Positions 15,165-22,946 of a DNA stretch of 23,832 nt are shown piece by piece. This stretch comes from SAR202 cluster bacterium (GTDB lineage Bacteria > Chloroflexota > Dehalococcoidia > Lucifugimonadales > JASMAO01): assembly GCA_030754315.1 (NCBI GenBank), contig JASMAO010000189.1, forward strand, positions 1 through 23,832, given 5' to 3'. The position numbers were made by a program, and so were the translations under genes. Position 1 is the stretch's first letter. Each line of letters opens with the position of its first letter. Below the pieces are notes generated by a model. The model had not been told where the DNA came from, did not search any database, and worked only from the letters and a program-made list of their open reading frames with translations.

Positions 15165-17597
15165 TTAGATACGTAACTCCGCACCCACTTCGCTTTGGAG
15201 TTGCCTCAGAATGTCTCCCTCAGCTCGATTCAACAATTCAGCCGTCAGGGTTGATCGTGTTGACTGAAACACTATCCGGTATGCGACCGATTTTTTACCT
15301 TTGGGAACTCCTTCTCCCGTATAAACATCCACCGGACTGGTAGACTTCACTAATTTGTGTCGCATGATGATTTTTTGAATTTTGGAAGAAGGTACTAACG
15401 ATTCCACGATTAAAGCCATATCTCTTTCTGATTCGGGAAATCTAATAATTCCTGCATACGTTTTGGTCGATTTGGATATGGATGTTTGAAGCTCTTTAAG
15501 ATCTACGTCAAACATGGCCACTGACCCATCATCTAACCCAAAATGGTTCAATACCAGAGGATGGATTTCCCCAACGATTCCCACCGACTGACCACCTACA
15601 AAAACTTCCGCTGCTTTGCCCGGGTGGAGAGACGGATCTTCCAATTCCTCATATTCAGCCACAATGCCAAGAGCCCCAAAAACCGTCTCAAGAACACCTT
15701 TGGCGTCAAAGAAATTCATCTCTCGAGTCCGAGCATGCCAGGATTGTTCGCTTTGAGGACCAGAAAGGACTCCAACCAGCATCTCTTTTTCCTCAGGCAA
15801 AACGACTCCTTTCTCATCTCCTTTGGAAAGATAGATCCGGCCTATTTCGAATATACGTATGCTCTCTCTTTGTGAAATACGGCGGTTGGACTTCAACGTT
15901 TTTAAAACACTACCCCGCAGAGTATCTCTCAGATAAGAGACACCCGCATTCAGTGGATTAGCTATCTTGATTCTCTTCATTTTATTCTGCTTATGCTGAA
16001 CACTATCAAGAGTAAGCGCATCCTCTAGTGGGTACGAAATAGTCTCTTGAAGACCGACTCCGACAAGTAAGTCTCTGACCTTCTCTTTGAACTCTATCAT
16101 TGGCTGAACGGTCCGATGGGGAATAGGAGTAGACATTGGCACGGTGGGAATAACATCGTAACCTACTATGCGCGCGACTTCTTCGATAAGATCTTCTTCA
16201 ATGGCGATGTCAGAACGCCAATAGGGTACTCTCACGGCTAATGAATCCTCAGATGATTCATCCACAACCTGATCGAACCCTAAGGAATTCAAAACGGTTA
16301 ACACCTCATTGCGATCGAAGGCGGTGCCAATAACCTGTTTGATACGGGAACTTGTGATCCCGAGGATTATTGGGTCCTGTCGGCACGGATATTGATCAAT
16401 GATTCCTTTAGCAACCTTGCCTCCAGCCACTTCGAGGATAAGTTGCGTCGCACGCCGCAAAGCACGGGTTACTAAATCCGGTCTAATACCTCGTTCGAAG
16501 CGATAAGATGCTTCAGTTTTTAACCTTAACGAAGCAGCAGTTCTACGCGTGTTGATTGGATCGAAATTGGCCGCTTCCAGCAAGACATCGGTGGTCTCCT
16601 TACGAACCTCCGTTTCAATGCCGCCCATGACGCCCGCCAAAGCGATAGCATTTTCGCTATCTGCTATGGTCAACATAGGGGGGTGTAAAGTTCGAGAGGT
16701 ACCGTCAAGTGTAGTCAGGTGCTCGCCTGATCGTGCCGGCCTTACAACTATGGTTTCATCCTTAATTTTTGAGAGGTCAAATGCGTGAAGCGGCTGGCCG
16801 TACTCCAACATAACAAAATTCGTAACGTCAACGACATTGTTTATAGGCCGCTGACCTGCCTTAACTAAAATTTTCTGCAACCACTTGGGGGACGGCTTAA
16901 CGTCAATGCCTGTTACAAGACTCGCCGCGTAACGTCCACAAAGGCTTGAATCCACTATATCCACAGTAATTCGTTCCTTTATCGACTCACCAGTTTCTTC
17001 ATAAGACAGATCTGGTTCAGTTACAAATTCGCCTGTAACAGCAGCTACCTCGTGTGCTACACCCAAAATCGATGAGCAGTCGGGTCGGTTTGGAGTTAGC
17101 TCCAACTCAAACACGGCGTCGCCAAGATAATCCACCAAAGGCACCCCGGTAGGGGCATCGTCCTCAAGCACCAAAACCCCTTCGTGATTCTCACTCAACC
17201 CCAACTCGATTTCGGAACAAATCATCCCAGTAGATAAAGTCCCGCGAATGGTAGTGGCTTTCAGAGGCTCTTTCTTATCGGATCGCGGGCTAAATAACAG
17301 TGCGCCTTCTCTAGCAAAGGCAATCTTCTGGCCCACCGCGATGTTAGGAGCCCCGCAAACGACGGTCACGGTTTCTCCCTCACCTAAATCGACCGTTGGT
17401 AAACTTAGCCTGTCCGCATTGGGATGAGGGTCAACTTTCTGCACATGTCCGACAACGATCTTAGTTCTATCCCAATCTTCGCCGGTGTGCCGAATACCGA
17501 CGACCTCGGTCCCAGCCATGGTGATATGGTGCGCTAAATCAATTGGCAAAATATCAACAGGCACGTACTGTCGCAGCCACGAAAGTGGTACATCCAC
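15165..17597 (-). CDS. pheT: Phenylalanyl-tRNA synthetase beta subunit
   Basis: 810 residues, the full length for the bacterial beta chain, which pairs with PheS as an alpha2-beta2 enzyme charging tRNA-Phe. Domains in order are the start MDVPLSWLRQYV, an OB-fold tRNA-binding domain (about 40-150, IVVGHVQKVDPHPNADRL), the B3/B4 editing domain with LTPNRPDC and RPINNVVDVTNFVMLEYGQP (split by ordinary sequence), B5 (about 400-475), the synthetase-like core (IEEDLIEEVARIVGYDVIP) and a C-terminal ferredoxin-fold anticodon-binding domain (about 715-810, FPESERDMALIVE). The GTG start shares one base with the pheS TAG (TAGTG), indicating coupled translation. Confidence 0.96.
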   Translation of the reverse strand: MDVPLSWLRQYVPVDILPIDLAHHITMAGTEVVGIRHTGEDWDRTKIVVGHVQKVDPHPNADRLSLPTVDLGEGETVTVVCGAPNIAVGQKIAFAREGALLFSPRSDKKEPLKATTIRGTLSTGMICSEIELGLSENHEGVLVLEDDAPTGVPLVDYLGDAVFELELTPNRPDCSSILGVAHEVAAVTGEFVTEPDLSYEETGESIKERITVDIVDSSLCGRYAASLVTGIDVKPSPKWLQKILVKAGQRPINNVVDVTNFVMLEYGQPLHAFDLSKIKDETIVVRPARSGEHLTTLDGTSRTLHPPMLTIADSENAIALAGVMGGIETEVRKETTDVLLEAANFDPINTRRTAASLRLKTEASYRFERGIRPDLVTRALRRATQLILEVAGGKVAKGIIDQYPCRQDPIILGITSSRIKQVIGTAFDRNEVLTVLNSLGFDQVVDESSEDSLAVRVPYWRSDIAIEEDLIEEVARIVGYDVIPTVPMSTPIPHRTVQPMIEFKEKVRDLLVGVGLQETISYPLEDALTLDSVQHKQNKMKRIKIANPLNAGVSYLRDTLRGSVLKTLKSNRRISQRESIRIFEIGRIYLSKGDEKGVVLPEEKEMLVGVLSGPQSEQSWHARTREMNFFDAKGVLETVFGALGIVAEYEELEDPSLHPGKAAEVFVGGQSVGIVGEIHPLVLNHFGLDDGSVAMFDVDLKELQTSISKSTKTYAGIIRFPESERDMALIVESLVPSSKIQKIIMRHKLVKSTSPVDVYTGEGVPKGKKSVAYRIVFQSTRSTLTAELLNRAEGDILRQLQSEVGAELRI

Positions 17598-18658
17598 TAG
17601 TCACCAACCTCACGGAGAAATCGAAGGTCATTTGAATAAAAATTGCGTATATCGTCGATTCCATACTTGAGCATGGCGATACGTTCAGGCCCCATGCCAA
17701 AGGCAAAACCGGTGTACACTGACGAATCGTATCCCGCGCTGCTCAATACGTTCGGATGCACCATTCCAGCACCCATAATTTCGATCCATCCAGTGTGACT
17801 ACATATCCTGCAACCATCTCCATCACACTGAAAGCAGTCTATGGACATATCGACCCCAGGCTCAACAAAGGGGAAATAGTCGCATCGAAACCTTATCTTA
17901 CGCTCCTCTCCAAACATTCGTTGAGCAAATTCATAAAGGGTGCCTTTAAGATTACCAAAGGTTATACCTTCATCAACCGCCAACCCCTCTATCTGATAAA
18001 AATGCCACTCGTGAGTTGCGTCTGTCGCCTCGTACCTATAGCACTTACCTGGCACTACGACACGTACCGGAGGGTTAACGGTCTCCATAATACGCGCCTG
18101 CATCGGAGAGGTGTGAGTCCTCAGCAACATGGGACGGTAGCCGCTGTCATCAGTATAATCAACCCACAAAGTATCCCAGATGTCTCGCGCCGGATGGTCC
18201 TTCGGAATGTTCAGGGATTCAAAATTGTAACGATCCCACTCTACCTCCGGACCTTCAGCAATAGCGAAACCCATAGAGACAAAGGTATCCAAGATCTCAC
18301 GGATAATACGGGTGGTGGGGTGAAGGCCTCCTCTAAGATATGGCCGTCCTGGAAGTGTAACATCTATCTTCTCTTGACCCGACAGAGCAGCTAATTTTTT
18401 ATCAGCCAACACCTTCCGCCGAGCAGCCAACTTCTCTTCGAATACCTCTTTCAACTCGTTAGCAGCGGCACCTGTCTCTCGGCGAACTTCAGGAGTAATG
18501 GAACCCAGTGACCTCAGAATTTGGGTCAGTTTACCTCTCCGACCCAAATACGCAACTCTGAGATCCTCCAGTTGCTCCTCAGTAGCGGCCATTTCCAGAG
18601 CACGGAGGACCTCAGCCCGTATTTCCTCAACTGCAGCAACACCTGTCACGTCAGTCAT
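17597..18658 (-). CDS. pheS: Phenylalanyl-tRNA synthetase alpha subunit
   Basis: 353 residues from ATG at 18658. The frame extends to GTG at 18691, but the predicted transcription start near 18690 makes that start untenable. The N-terminal coiled-coil tRNA-binding arm is followed by the class II catalytic core: motif 2 region CYRYEATDATHEWHFYQIEG, FPFVEPGVDMSIDCF, a Cys-rich insert CQCDGDGCRICSHTGW found in many bacterial PheS, GMVHPNVL, and motif 3 GFAFGMGPERIAMLKYGIDD. All class II motifs are intact. GAGGTG lies close (two bases) before the ATG. It is first in the pheST operon. Confidence 0.96.
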   Translation of the reverse strand: MTDVTGVAAVEEIRAEVLRALEMAATEEQLEDLRVAYLGRRGKLTQILRSLGSITPEVRRETGAAANELKEVFEEKLAARRKVLADKKLAALSGQEKIDVTLPGRPYLRGGLHPTTRIIREILDTFVSMGFAIAEGPEVEWDRYNFESLNIPKDHPARDIWDTLWVDYTDDSGYRPMLLRTHTSPMQARIMETVNPPVRVVVPGKCYRYEATDATHEWHFYQIEGLAVDEGITFGNLKGTLYEFAQRMFGEERKIRFRCDYFPFVEPGVDMSIDCFQCDGDGCRICSHTGWIEIMGAGMVHPNVLSSAGYDSSVYTGFAFGMGPERIAMLKYGIDDIRNFYSNDLRFLREVGD

Positions 18659-18696
18659 ATCACCTCGGTGCGCGGCATCATACTGGCGCACGCCTC

Positions 18697-18726
18697 ATTA
18701 TAGGTATGGGCTCCGAAGCCGGTCAA
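18697..18726 (-). promoter_or_regulatory. Sigma70-type promoter of pheST
   Basis: On the minus strand TTGACC (18726-18721) and TATAAT (18702-18697) are separated by 18 bases. The predicted start is near 18690, giving a leader of about 32 bases to the pheS ATG. The leader is too short for a T-box or attenuator, so pheST regulation by leader RNA is unlikely from this promoter. Confidence 0.75.
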
Positions 18727-18895
18727 GAAAGCACCCTCCTTCTCAAATTCCCCTGGCTTTCTGAGTTGTCTAGCATATGGTACGAATATCCTTGCTACCG
18801 AGACAAACCTCCAATCGAGATATGGCCGCGAGCCGGTTAGAAATATTCAGGATTTACACACATATTCATCTGTATTATTACAGTTAATCATGATG

Positions 18896-18946
18896 GATGG
18901 TTGGACCTTGCCTTACTGAATTATGGTAAGGCAAGGTCCAACCATC
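18896..18946. repeat. Perfect 21-bp inverted repeat with 9-base loop
   Basis: Arm one is 18896-18916 (begins GATGGTTGG, ends GCCTTAC) and arm two 18926-18946 is its exact reverse complement. The loop is TGAATTATG at 18917-18925. In RNA two further U-G and G-U wobble pairs could close the loop to five bases. No T tract follows on either strand, and the site lies between divergent genes, so it is not an ordinary terminator. It could be a repetitive palindromic element, a protein-binding site or a structured 5' leader of rph. Confidence 0.85.
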
Positions 18947-19153
18947 TCCCAGAGGCCGAACGCTGGAGGTTAAGAGCTTAATGTTCTTTCGTTAATCTAT
19001 TGGTGCTCCTAGTGTGTTTTCCTTGACGCTCGATCCAGAATTACTACGGGTAGGATGAAGATGTTCACCTCCTCGAAAAACCCGATCTTCCTAGGGTCTT
19101 TATCTACTTCTTATGTTCTTATGCTAAACTCGTGCCTTGGACGGGGGCCAGCC

Positions 19154-19882
19154 ATGACGCGTATAGACGGCAGAAATCCAAACGAACTTAGGCCCATTCG
19201 GGCAACATTGGACGCGCTACCTTACGCCGAGGGTTCCGTCCTCATGGAAACGGGGCAGACTCGTGTACTATGCGCTGTCAGCGTAGAAGATAGTGTCCCT
19301 CTTTTCCTCAAAGGAACTGGCCAGGGTTGGATCACTGCCGAATACGCTATGCTCCCTAGGTCAACTCTTACCAGGACCCCTAGAGAAGCGCGTCCCAAGG
19401 GAAGAACTTCTGAGATTCGACGCTTTATAGGGAGATCCTTACGCGCTGCAGTGGATCTCAAAGCCTTGGGAGAACGGACCCTGGTCGTAGATTGTGACGT
19501 TCTTCAGGCTGACGGAGGCACCCGCACGGCCGCAATATCTGGAGCATACGTGGCCGTTCACAAAGCGTTGGAAACTCTCGTTAACCTCCAGGAACTCCCT
19601 ACACTCCCGTTGACGGCAGCGGTGGCGGCCACAAGCGTTGGAATCGTCAACGACCTAGTTCTTCTTGACCTATGCTATGAGGAAGATCTCGCCGCGGAAG
19701 TGGATTTTAACATCGTCATGAACGATGCAGGGGAATTCGTGGAAATTCAGGGGGCAGCGGAAGGCAATCCCTTTACAAAAACTGTGTTGGCCGAAGTGCT
19801 GGCACTCGCAGAATCGGGTATCAGGCAGATCTTCGGTTACCAGAACGATCTCCTTGAACCTCGACAGGCCCGAGAAGGTTGA
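19154..19882 (+). CDS. rph: Ribonuclease PH
   Basis: 242 residues from the ATG at 19154, which has GGGGG upstream; the typical start MTRIDGRNPNELRPI fixes it, although the frame is open back to 19055. RNase PH trims tRNA 3' ends by phosphorolysis and forms a hexamer. Motifs are GSVLMETGQTRVLCAVSVED, WITAEYAMLPRST, the phosphate-binding RTPREARPKGRTSEIRR-type block, QADGGTRTAAISGAYVA, and LDLCYEEDLAAEVDFN followed by GEFVEIQGAAEG. All are intact. The length matches the family. It is monocistronic in this window and converges with the metallo-beta-lactamase gene downstream. Confidence 0.96.
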   Translation: MTRIDGRNPNELRPIRATLDALPYAEGSVLMETGQTRVLCAVSVEDSVPLFLKGTGQGWITAEYAMLPRSTLTRTPREARPKGRTSEIRRFIGRSLRAAVDLKALGERTLVVDCDVLQADGGTRTAAISGAYVAVHKALETLVNLQELPTLPLTAAVAATSVGIVNDLVLLDLCYEEDLAAEVDFNIVMNDAGEFVEIQGAAEGNPFTKTVLAEVLALAESGIRQIFGYQNDLLEPRQAREG

Positions 19883-20068
19883 TAACAACACCACTCAAAC
19901 GATACCACCCAAAACTACCCTACTCCCAAATTCTCTTGTTCTAGCTTGTTTAAAGCAGCACGAGATAAAGTATTCAGCTAGACAACAAAACAAGTGGAGT
20001 AGCAAAGATCTGCTTCAACCGTGAAAGTGGCATACCCAAAACATGTATCGCCCTTATTGATTACACGA

Positions 20069-20833
20069 TCAACCTTTCTGCATTAGATCAATATTGACAG
20101 AGCGTTTGGCAAGTACGGTGTGGACCAACGTGGTAGTGTTTCCGCCTTCATTGGAAGTTGTGAACTCTATCTGTGTAGGTCCATGCAAATAGTTGATCTT
20201 ATCACCATCAATCCTAAAGGGGCGATCGTGTCCCGGATAGAAAATATTTGAAGTATCTAGCATTTTCTCTACACTCTCTGTGGCGTCATTAACATCCCAG
20301 AAAATATTGTATGGCACGCCTCTCTTCACCGTACCTCCATCTGGCAACGCATCACCTGCCACCAGGACATCCTCTCCGTCCATCCGAACGATGACACTTA
20401 TGTGTCCTTTCGTATGCCCAGGCGTATCAATGACCGAGACCCCCTCAGCAATGCAATCGCCTTCAGAGATCGGTTCTACGTCTAGTTTATCGAGCATATC
20501 TGCAAAATATGAGGCCGAATTGCTGTCAGCCCGGTTGGGATTTCGAGAGTAGTCAATCTCCTTGGGGTGAACAAGTATCTTGGCTCTCGTAAACAGGTCT
20601 GTGTTCTGGCAGTGGTCCCAGTGAAGATGTGTCAGTACGACCGTATCGATGTCATCGATACTCAGATCTCTTTTAGCAAGCGCTTGATAAACCCATCCAC
20701 GACGTGAGGCTGGACCTGTGTCGATCAAAATCCGTCTACTCCCCGTTTCCAGCAGTGACACAGTAGAATAGCCGAGTGCGCCTTGATCTGATGTGAATGC
20801 GAAGCCGTATGTCAGTATATCGATGTTCGTCAT
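20069..20833 (-). CDS. Metallo-beta-lactamase-fold hydrolase, N-acyl-homoserine-lactonase-like
   Basis: 254 residues from ATG at 20833, which has GGGAG seven bases upstream; the frame is open 13 codons further but without support. The dinuclear zinc motif HLHWDH gives H69, H71, D73 and H74, with H140 (DTPGHTKGH), D161 (VAGDALPDGG) and H202 (YPGHDRP) completing the site. The order and spacing fit the lactonase/glyoxalase-like branch of the fold. The substrate is unknown; many environmental members are not quorum quenchers. The gene is transcribed divergently from rpmH and converges with rph. A related but decayed gene end is at 10218-10361. Confidence 0.88.
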   Translation of the reverse strand: MTNIDILTYGFAFTSDQGALGYSTVSLLETGSRRILIDTGPASRRGWVYQALAKRDLSIDDIDTVVLTHLHWDHCQNTDLFTRAKILVHPKEIDYSRNPNRADSNSASYFADMLDKLDVEPISEGDCIAEGVSVIDTPGHTKGHISVIVRMDGEDVLVAGDALPDGGTVKRGVPYNIFWDVNDATESVEKMLDTSNIFYPGHDRPFRIDGDKINYLHGPTQIEFTTSNEGGNTTTLVHTVLAKRSVNIDLMQKG

Positions 20834-20903
20834 TAGCGTCTCCCTAAATGTGATTCCAGTGGTTCCATTCACAAAAAGACAAATTCGAGCGTGGTCTACT
20901 TAA

Positions 20904-20933
20904 TTGACACCTGTTTTCACCCACCAGTATAAT
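20904..20933 (+). promoter_or_regulatory. Consensus sigma70-type promoter of the rpmH operon
   Basis: TTGACA (20904-20909) and TATAAT (20928-20933) are both perfect matches, with an 18-base spacer. The predicted start near 20940 gives a leader of about 19 bases before rpmH. This is the strongest promoter in the window, in keeping with a ribosomal protein operon. Confidence 0.9.
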
Positions 20934-20958
20934 CTTAGATGCTCGAGAGTATACCCAA

Positions 20959-21096
20959 ATGCCTAAACGCACCTACCAACCCAAAAAACGCCGCCGAAGT
21001 CGTGTCCATGGTTTCAGAGCACGAATGAGTACCAAGACTGGGCGCTCTGTAATAAAGCGCCGTATGTTCAAGGGGCGACTAAGGCTCACCGTTTGA
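20959..21096 (+). CDS. rpmH: 50S ribosomal protein L34
   Basis: 45 residues, too short for a standard long-ORF scan but unmistakable: MPKRTYQPKKRRRSRVHGFR, then ARMSTKTGRSVIKRR, ending in GRLRLTV. L34 sits in the large ribosomal subunit. Arg and Lys make up about 40 percent of the residues. It is first in the rpmH-rnpA-yidD-propeller-yidC cluster, and rnpA starts 42 bases after its stop. In many bacteria dnaA and the origin lie upstream of rpmH; here a metallo-beta-lactamase gene takes that place. Confidence 0.97.
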   Translation: MPKRTYQPKKRRRSRVHGFRARMSTKTGRSVIKRRMFKGRLRLTV

Positions 21097-21138
21097 CCGT
21101 CATCAATCTGATGAACGGATGAGCATGCTACGTCTGAA

Positions 21139-21474
21139 TTGATTCGCAAAGATCGGAGGCTTACTAAGACCGGTGATTTTGCGATCCTGCGACGAAATGG
21201 CCAAAGTTGGTCGGACAACATATTAGTCCTAAGGACTCGACCTAATAACCTAGGAGTTAGCCGCGTAGGCTTTTCCGTCAGTTCACGGATTGGAAACGCA
21301 GTAATAAGAAACAAGGTGAAGCGCAAACTTAGAGAAGCTGTACGCCAATCAGCTGTCCAGGAAGGATGGGATCTAATTCTGATAGCCAGGAAAGGCGCTG
21401 CAAGTGCAGGCTTTGACGCACTCTCTAGTTCAGTGGATGATCTGCTGAAGTGCGCTAACCTACGGACTGGATAG
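21139..21474 (+). CDS. rnpA: Ribonuclease P protein component
   Basis: 111 residues starting at TTG (21139); an in-frame TGA nine codons upstream leaves no ATG, so the TTG is the best start, although no clear ribosome-binding site precedes it. RnpA assists the RNase P RNA in cutting tRNA precursors. The start IRKDRRLTKTGDF, the segment RVGFSVSSRIGNAV and the RNA-binding RNR motif RNKVKRKLREAVR (57-69) are all present, followed by DLILIARKGA. The length is normal. It lies between rpmH and yidD, the usual order. Confidence 0.94.
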   Translation: MIRKDRRLTKTGDFAILRRNGQSWSDNILVLRTRPNNLGVSRVGFSVSSRIGNAVIRNKVKRKLREAVRQSAVQEGWDLILIARKGAASAGFDALSSSVDDLLKCANLRTG

Positions 21475-21511
21475 AAGAGTCACTGCATATTCCCGCATTA
21501 TTTGAAATTTG

Positions 21512-21721
21512 ATGCAAAGATTTGCCCTCGGGACCATTGGATTTTATCAGGCCGCAATCTCCCCATACTTGGGAGGATACTGCCGTCACACACCAACTTG
21601 CTCAAATTACACCTATGAGGCAATTTCTAGGTACGGCGCATTCAAAGGCACATGGCTAGGGGGCCGAAGATTATTGAGATGCAGGCCGATGGGGACGAGC
21701 GGGTATGACCCCGTACCGTAA
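21512..21721 (+). CDS. yidD: Membrane protein insertion efficiency factor YidD
   Basis: 69 residues from ATG at 21512. YidD is a small amphipathic membrane-associated protein that aids YidC/Sec-dependent insertion. The hallmarks are the N-terminal amphipathic helix FALGTIGFYQAAISPYLGG, the cysteine motif CRHTPTCSNYTYEAI, RYGAFKGTWLGGRRLLRC, and the closing GYDPVP. No Shine-Dalgarno site is evident, and the start lies 37 bases after rnpA. The 3' end overlaps the propeller lipoprotein gene by 17 bases. Confidence 0.95.
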   Translation: MQRFALGTIGFYQAAISPYLGGYCRHTPTCSNYTYEAISRYGAFKGTWLGGRRLLRCRPMGTSGYDPVP

Positions 21722-22913
21722 CAGACGATTGGCCGCTGTTTACCACTGCCTCACGCCAAACGGATTATTTCATCTTCCTTTCCGTCAACCGAGCTTGGCG
21801 AACCTTCTAATCGTCCAAATTTTTTTCCTGCTTTTCATAGTCTCATGCGCACGGGTCGGCACTCCTGTTGGATGGCCTGCCGGAGTCATTGCAAGCGACA
21901 CACTGTACATCGGTACCCAGGATGGCGAGATTCGCGCTGTTAACATTGGACCCAACGCCGATGACCTACTTCTAGCACAGTGGACTCGCGTACTTGGTAC
22001 TGAAGACGACCTCGTTTCGGTTTATGGTACACCGGCTGTCTCAGGTGAGTTTCTGTACATAGGTGGTTACGACGGCAGATTATATTCGATCCTAATCTCA
22101 AGTGGTGAACTAAACTGGCAAGAAAAAGTCAGTTCAAGCGGGGAATCCATAGTAGGTAGCCCTGTAGTTAATAACAGCCTTGTTTTTGTAGGTTCATCCG
22201 ATGGCAATTTGTACGCCCTTGAAAAAATAGATGGCTTCGAGAAATGGCGCTTCGAAACAGGAAATAAGATTTGGTCTACACCCGTCGTAAACGAGGGCAT
22301 TGTTTTTTTTGGCTCACTGGACCAACATCTTTACGCTGTAACAATCGAGAATGGTGCCGAGAAATGGCGGTTCAAGGCCAATGGGGGAATTGCCACCCCT
22401 CCAATAATAACCAACGGCAACGTACATTTTGGCGCCTTTGACAGTGTGTTCTATGCCATTGACATTGAATCTGGTCGCGAGGAATGGAAGTTCGAAGGGG
22501 CCAACAACTGGTTCTGGGCCAGACCAGCAGTAGCAGACAATACTGTTTATGTAGCTTCTCTTGATGGAAACCTCTACGCCCTAGGAACTGAAGACGGCCG
22601 CGTCAGGTGGCTGTTTTCTACTGAAAGTCCCATCATAGGATCTCCTGCAATCGTAGGCGACAACATAGCCATTCCCTCCAAAGACAACGGCATTTTCCTC
22701 GTTCGCCTGAGGGACGGCGAAATTCAAGACCAGTGTGCGATTGACGGCTCTTTGAGGGCATCGCTCACCGTCCATGGCAACGTAATCTACTTTTCAGATG
22801 ACAACCACACTATACGATCTCTGGAAGTGAACCGGGACCGCAATCTCGTAGAGGGATGGGAATTGCATACCAGCGAGTCTGTAGACGAATTCTCTCGATG
22901 GAAATGCGGATAA
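21705..22913 (+). CDS. PQQ-type beta-propeller lipoprotein (BamB-like)
   Basis: 402 residues. A hydrophobic stretch at about 31-46 ends in the lipobox IVSC with C48, so the mature protein is probably a membrane-anchored lipoprotein outside the cytoplasm. About seven blades follow, each with a variant of DGxLYAL...G...W, for example DGNLYALEKIDGFEKWRF and DGNLYALGTEDGRVRWLF. The region is a PQQ-like propeller, but no catalytic dehydrogenase residues are evident, so a binding or scaffold role is likelier. The N-terminal extension before the hydrophobic segment is long; a TTG at the SLANLL site could be the real start. It overlaps yidD by 17 bases and precedes yidC by 33, suggesting a part in membrane protein assembly. 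Confidence 0.82.
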   Translation: MTPYRNRRLAAVYHCLTPNGLFHLPFRQPSLANLLIVQIFFLLFIVSCARVGTPVGWPAGVIASDTLYIGTQDGEIRAVNIGPNADDLLLAQWTRVLGTEDDLVSVYGTPAVSGEFLYIGGYDGRLYSILISSGELNWQEKVSSSGESIVGSPVVNNSLVFVGSSDGNLYALEKIDGFEKWRFETGNKIWSTPVVNEGIVFFGSLDQHLYAVTIENGAEKWRFKANGGIATPPIITNGNVHFGAFDSVFYAIDIESGREEWKFEGANNWFWARPAVADNTVYVASLDGNLYALGTEDGRVRWLFSTESPIIGSPAIVGDNIAIPSKDNGIFLVRLRDGEIQDQCAIDGSLRASLTVHGNVIYFSDDNHTIRSLEVNRDRNLVEGWELHTSESVDEFSRWKCG

Positions 22914-22946
22914 GTTAAGGGCAGGAAAACTAACTAGGAATATCTA

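Larger units (their letters stand above)
18659..19153. other. Intergenic region between divergent pheST and rph
   Basis: 495 bases. It holds the pheST promoter (18697-18726) and the 21-bp palindrome (18896-18946). The part before rph contains a possible -10 (TATGCT, 19120-19125) with only a poor -35, so the rph promoter is unassigned. No small gene or tRNA was found. A frame open from 19055 joins rph but does not look like protein before the rph ATG. Confidence 0.55.

Noticed and set aside
17756..18394. 212-codon plus-strand frame antisense to pheS
   Set aside because: It lies wholly opposite a strongly conserved gene, has no ribosome-binding site and its product resembles no family.
18896..18946. 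Rho-independent terminator
   Set aside because: No run of T follows either arm and no gene ends toward it; it lies between divergent genes.
19937..19988. Hairpin (TCTAGCT with AGCTAGA) after rph as a terminator
   Set aside because: The stem is only seven bases with a loop over 30 bases and no T tract follows, so it is too weak to call.
20834..20958. Replication origin upstream of rpmH
   Set aside because: Although rpmH is often near dnaA and the origin, no DnaA-box cluster or AT-rich unwinding tract is visible and dnaA is absent.
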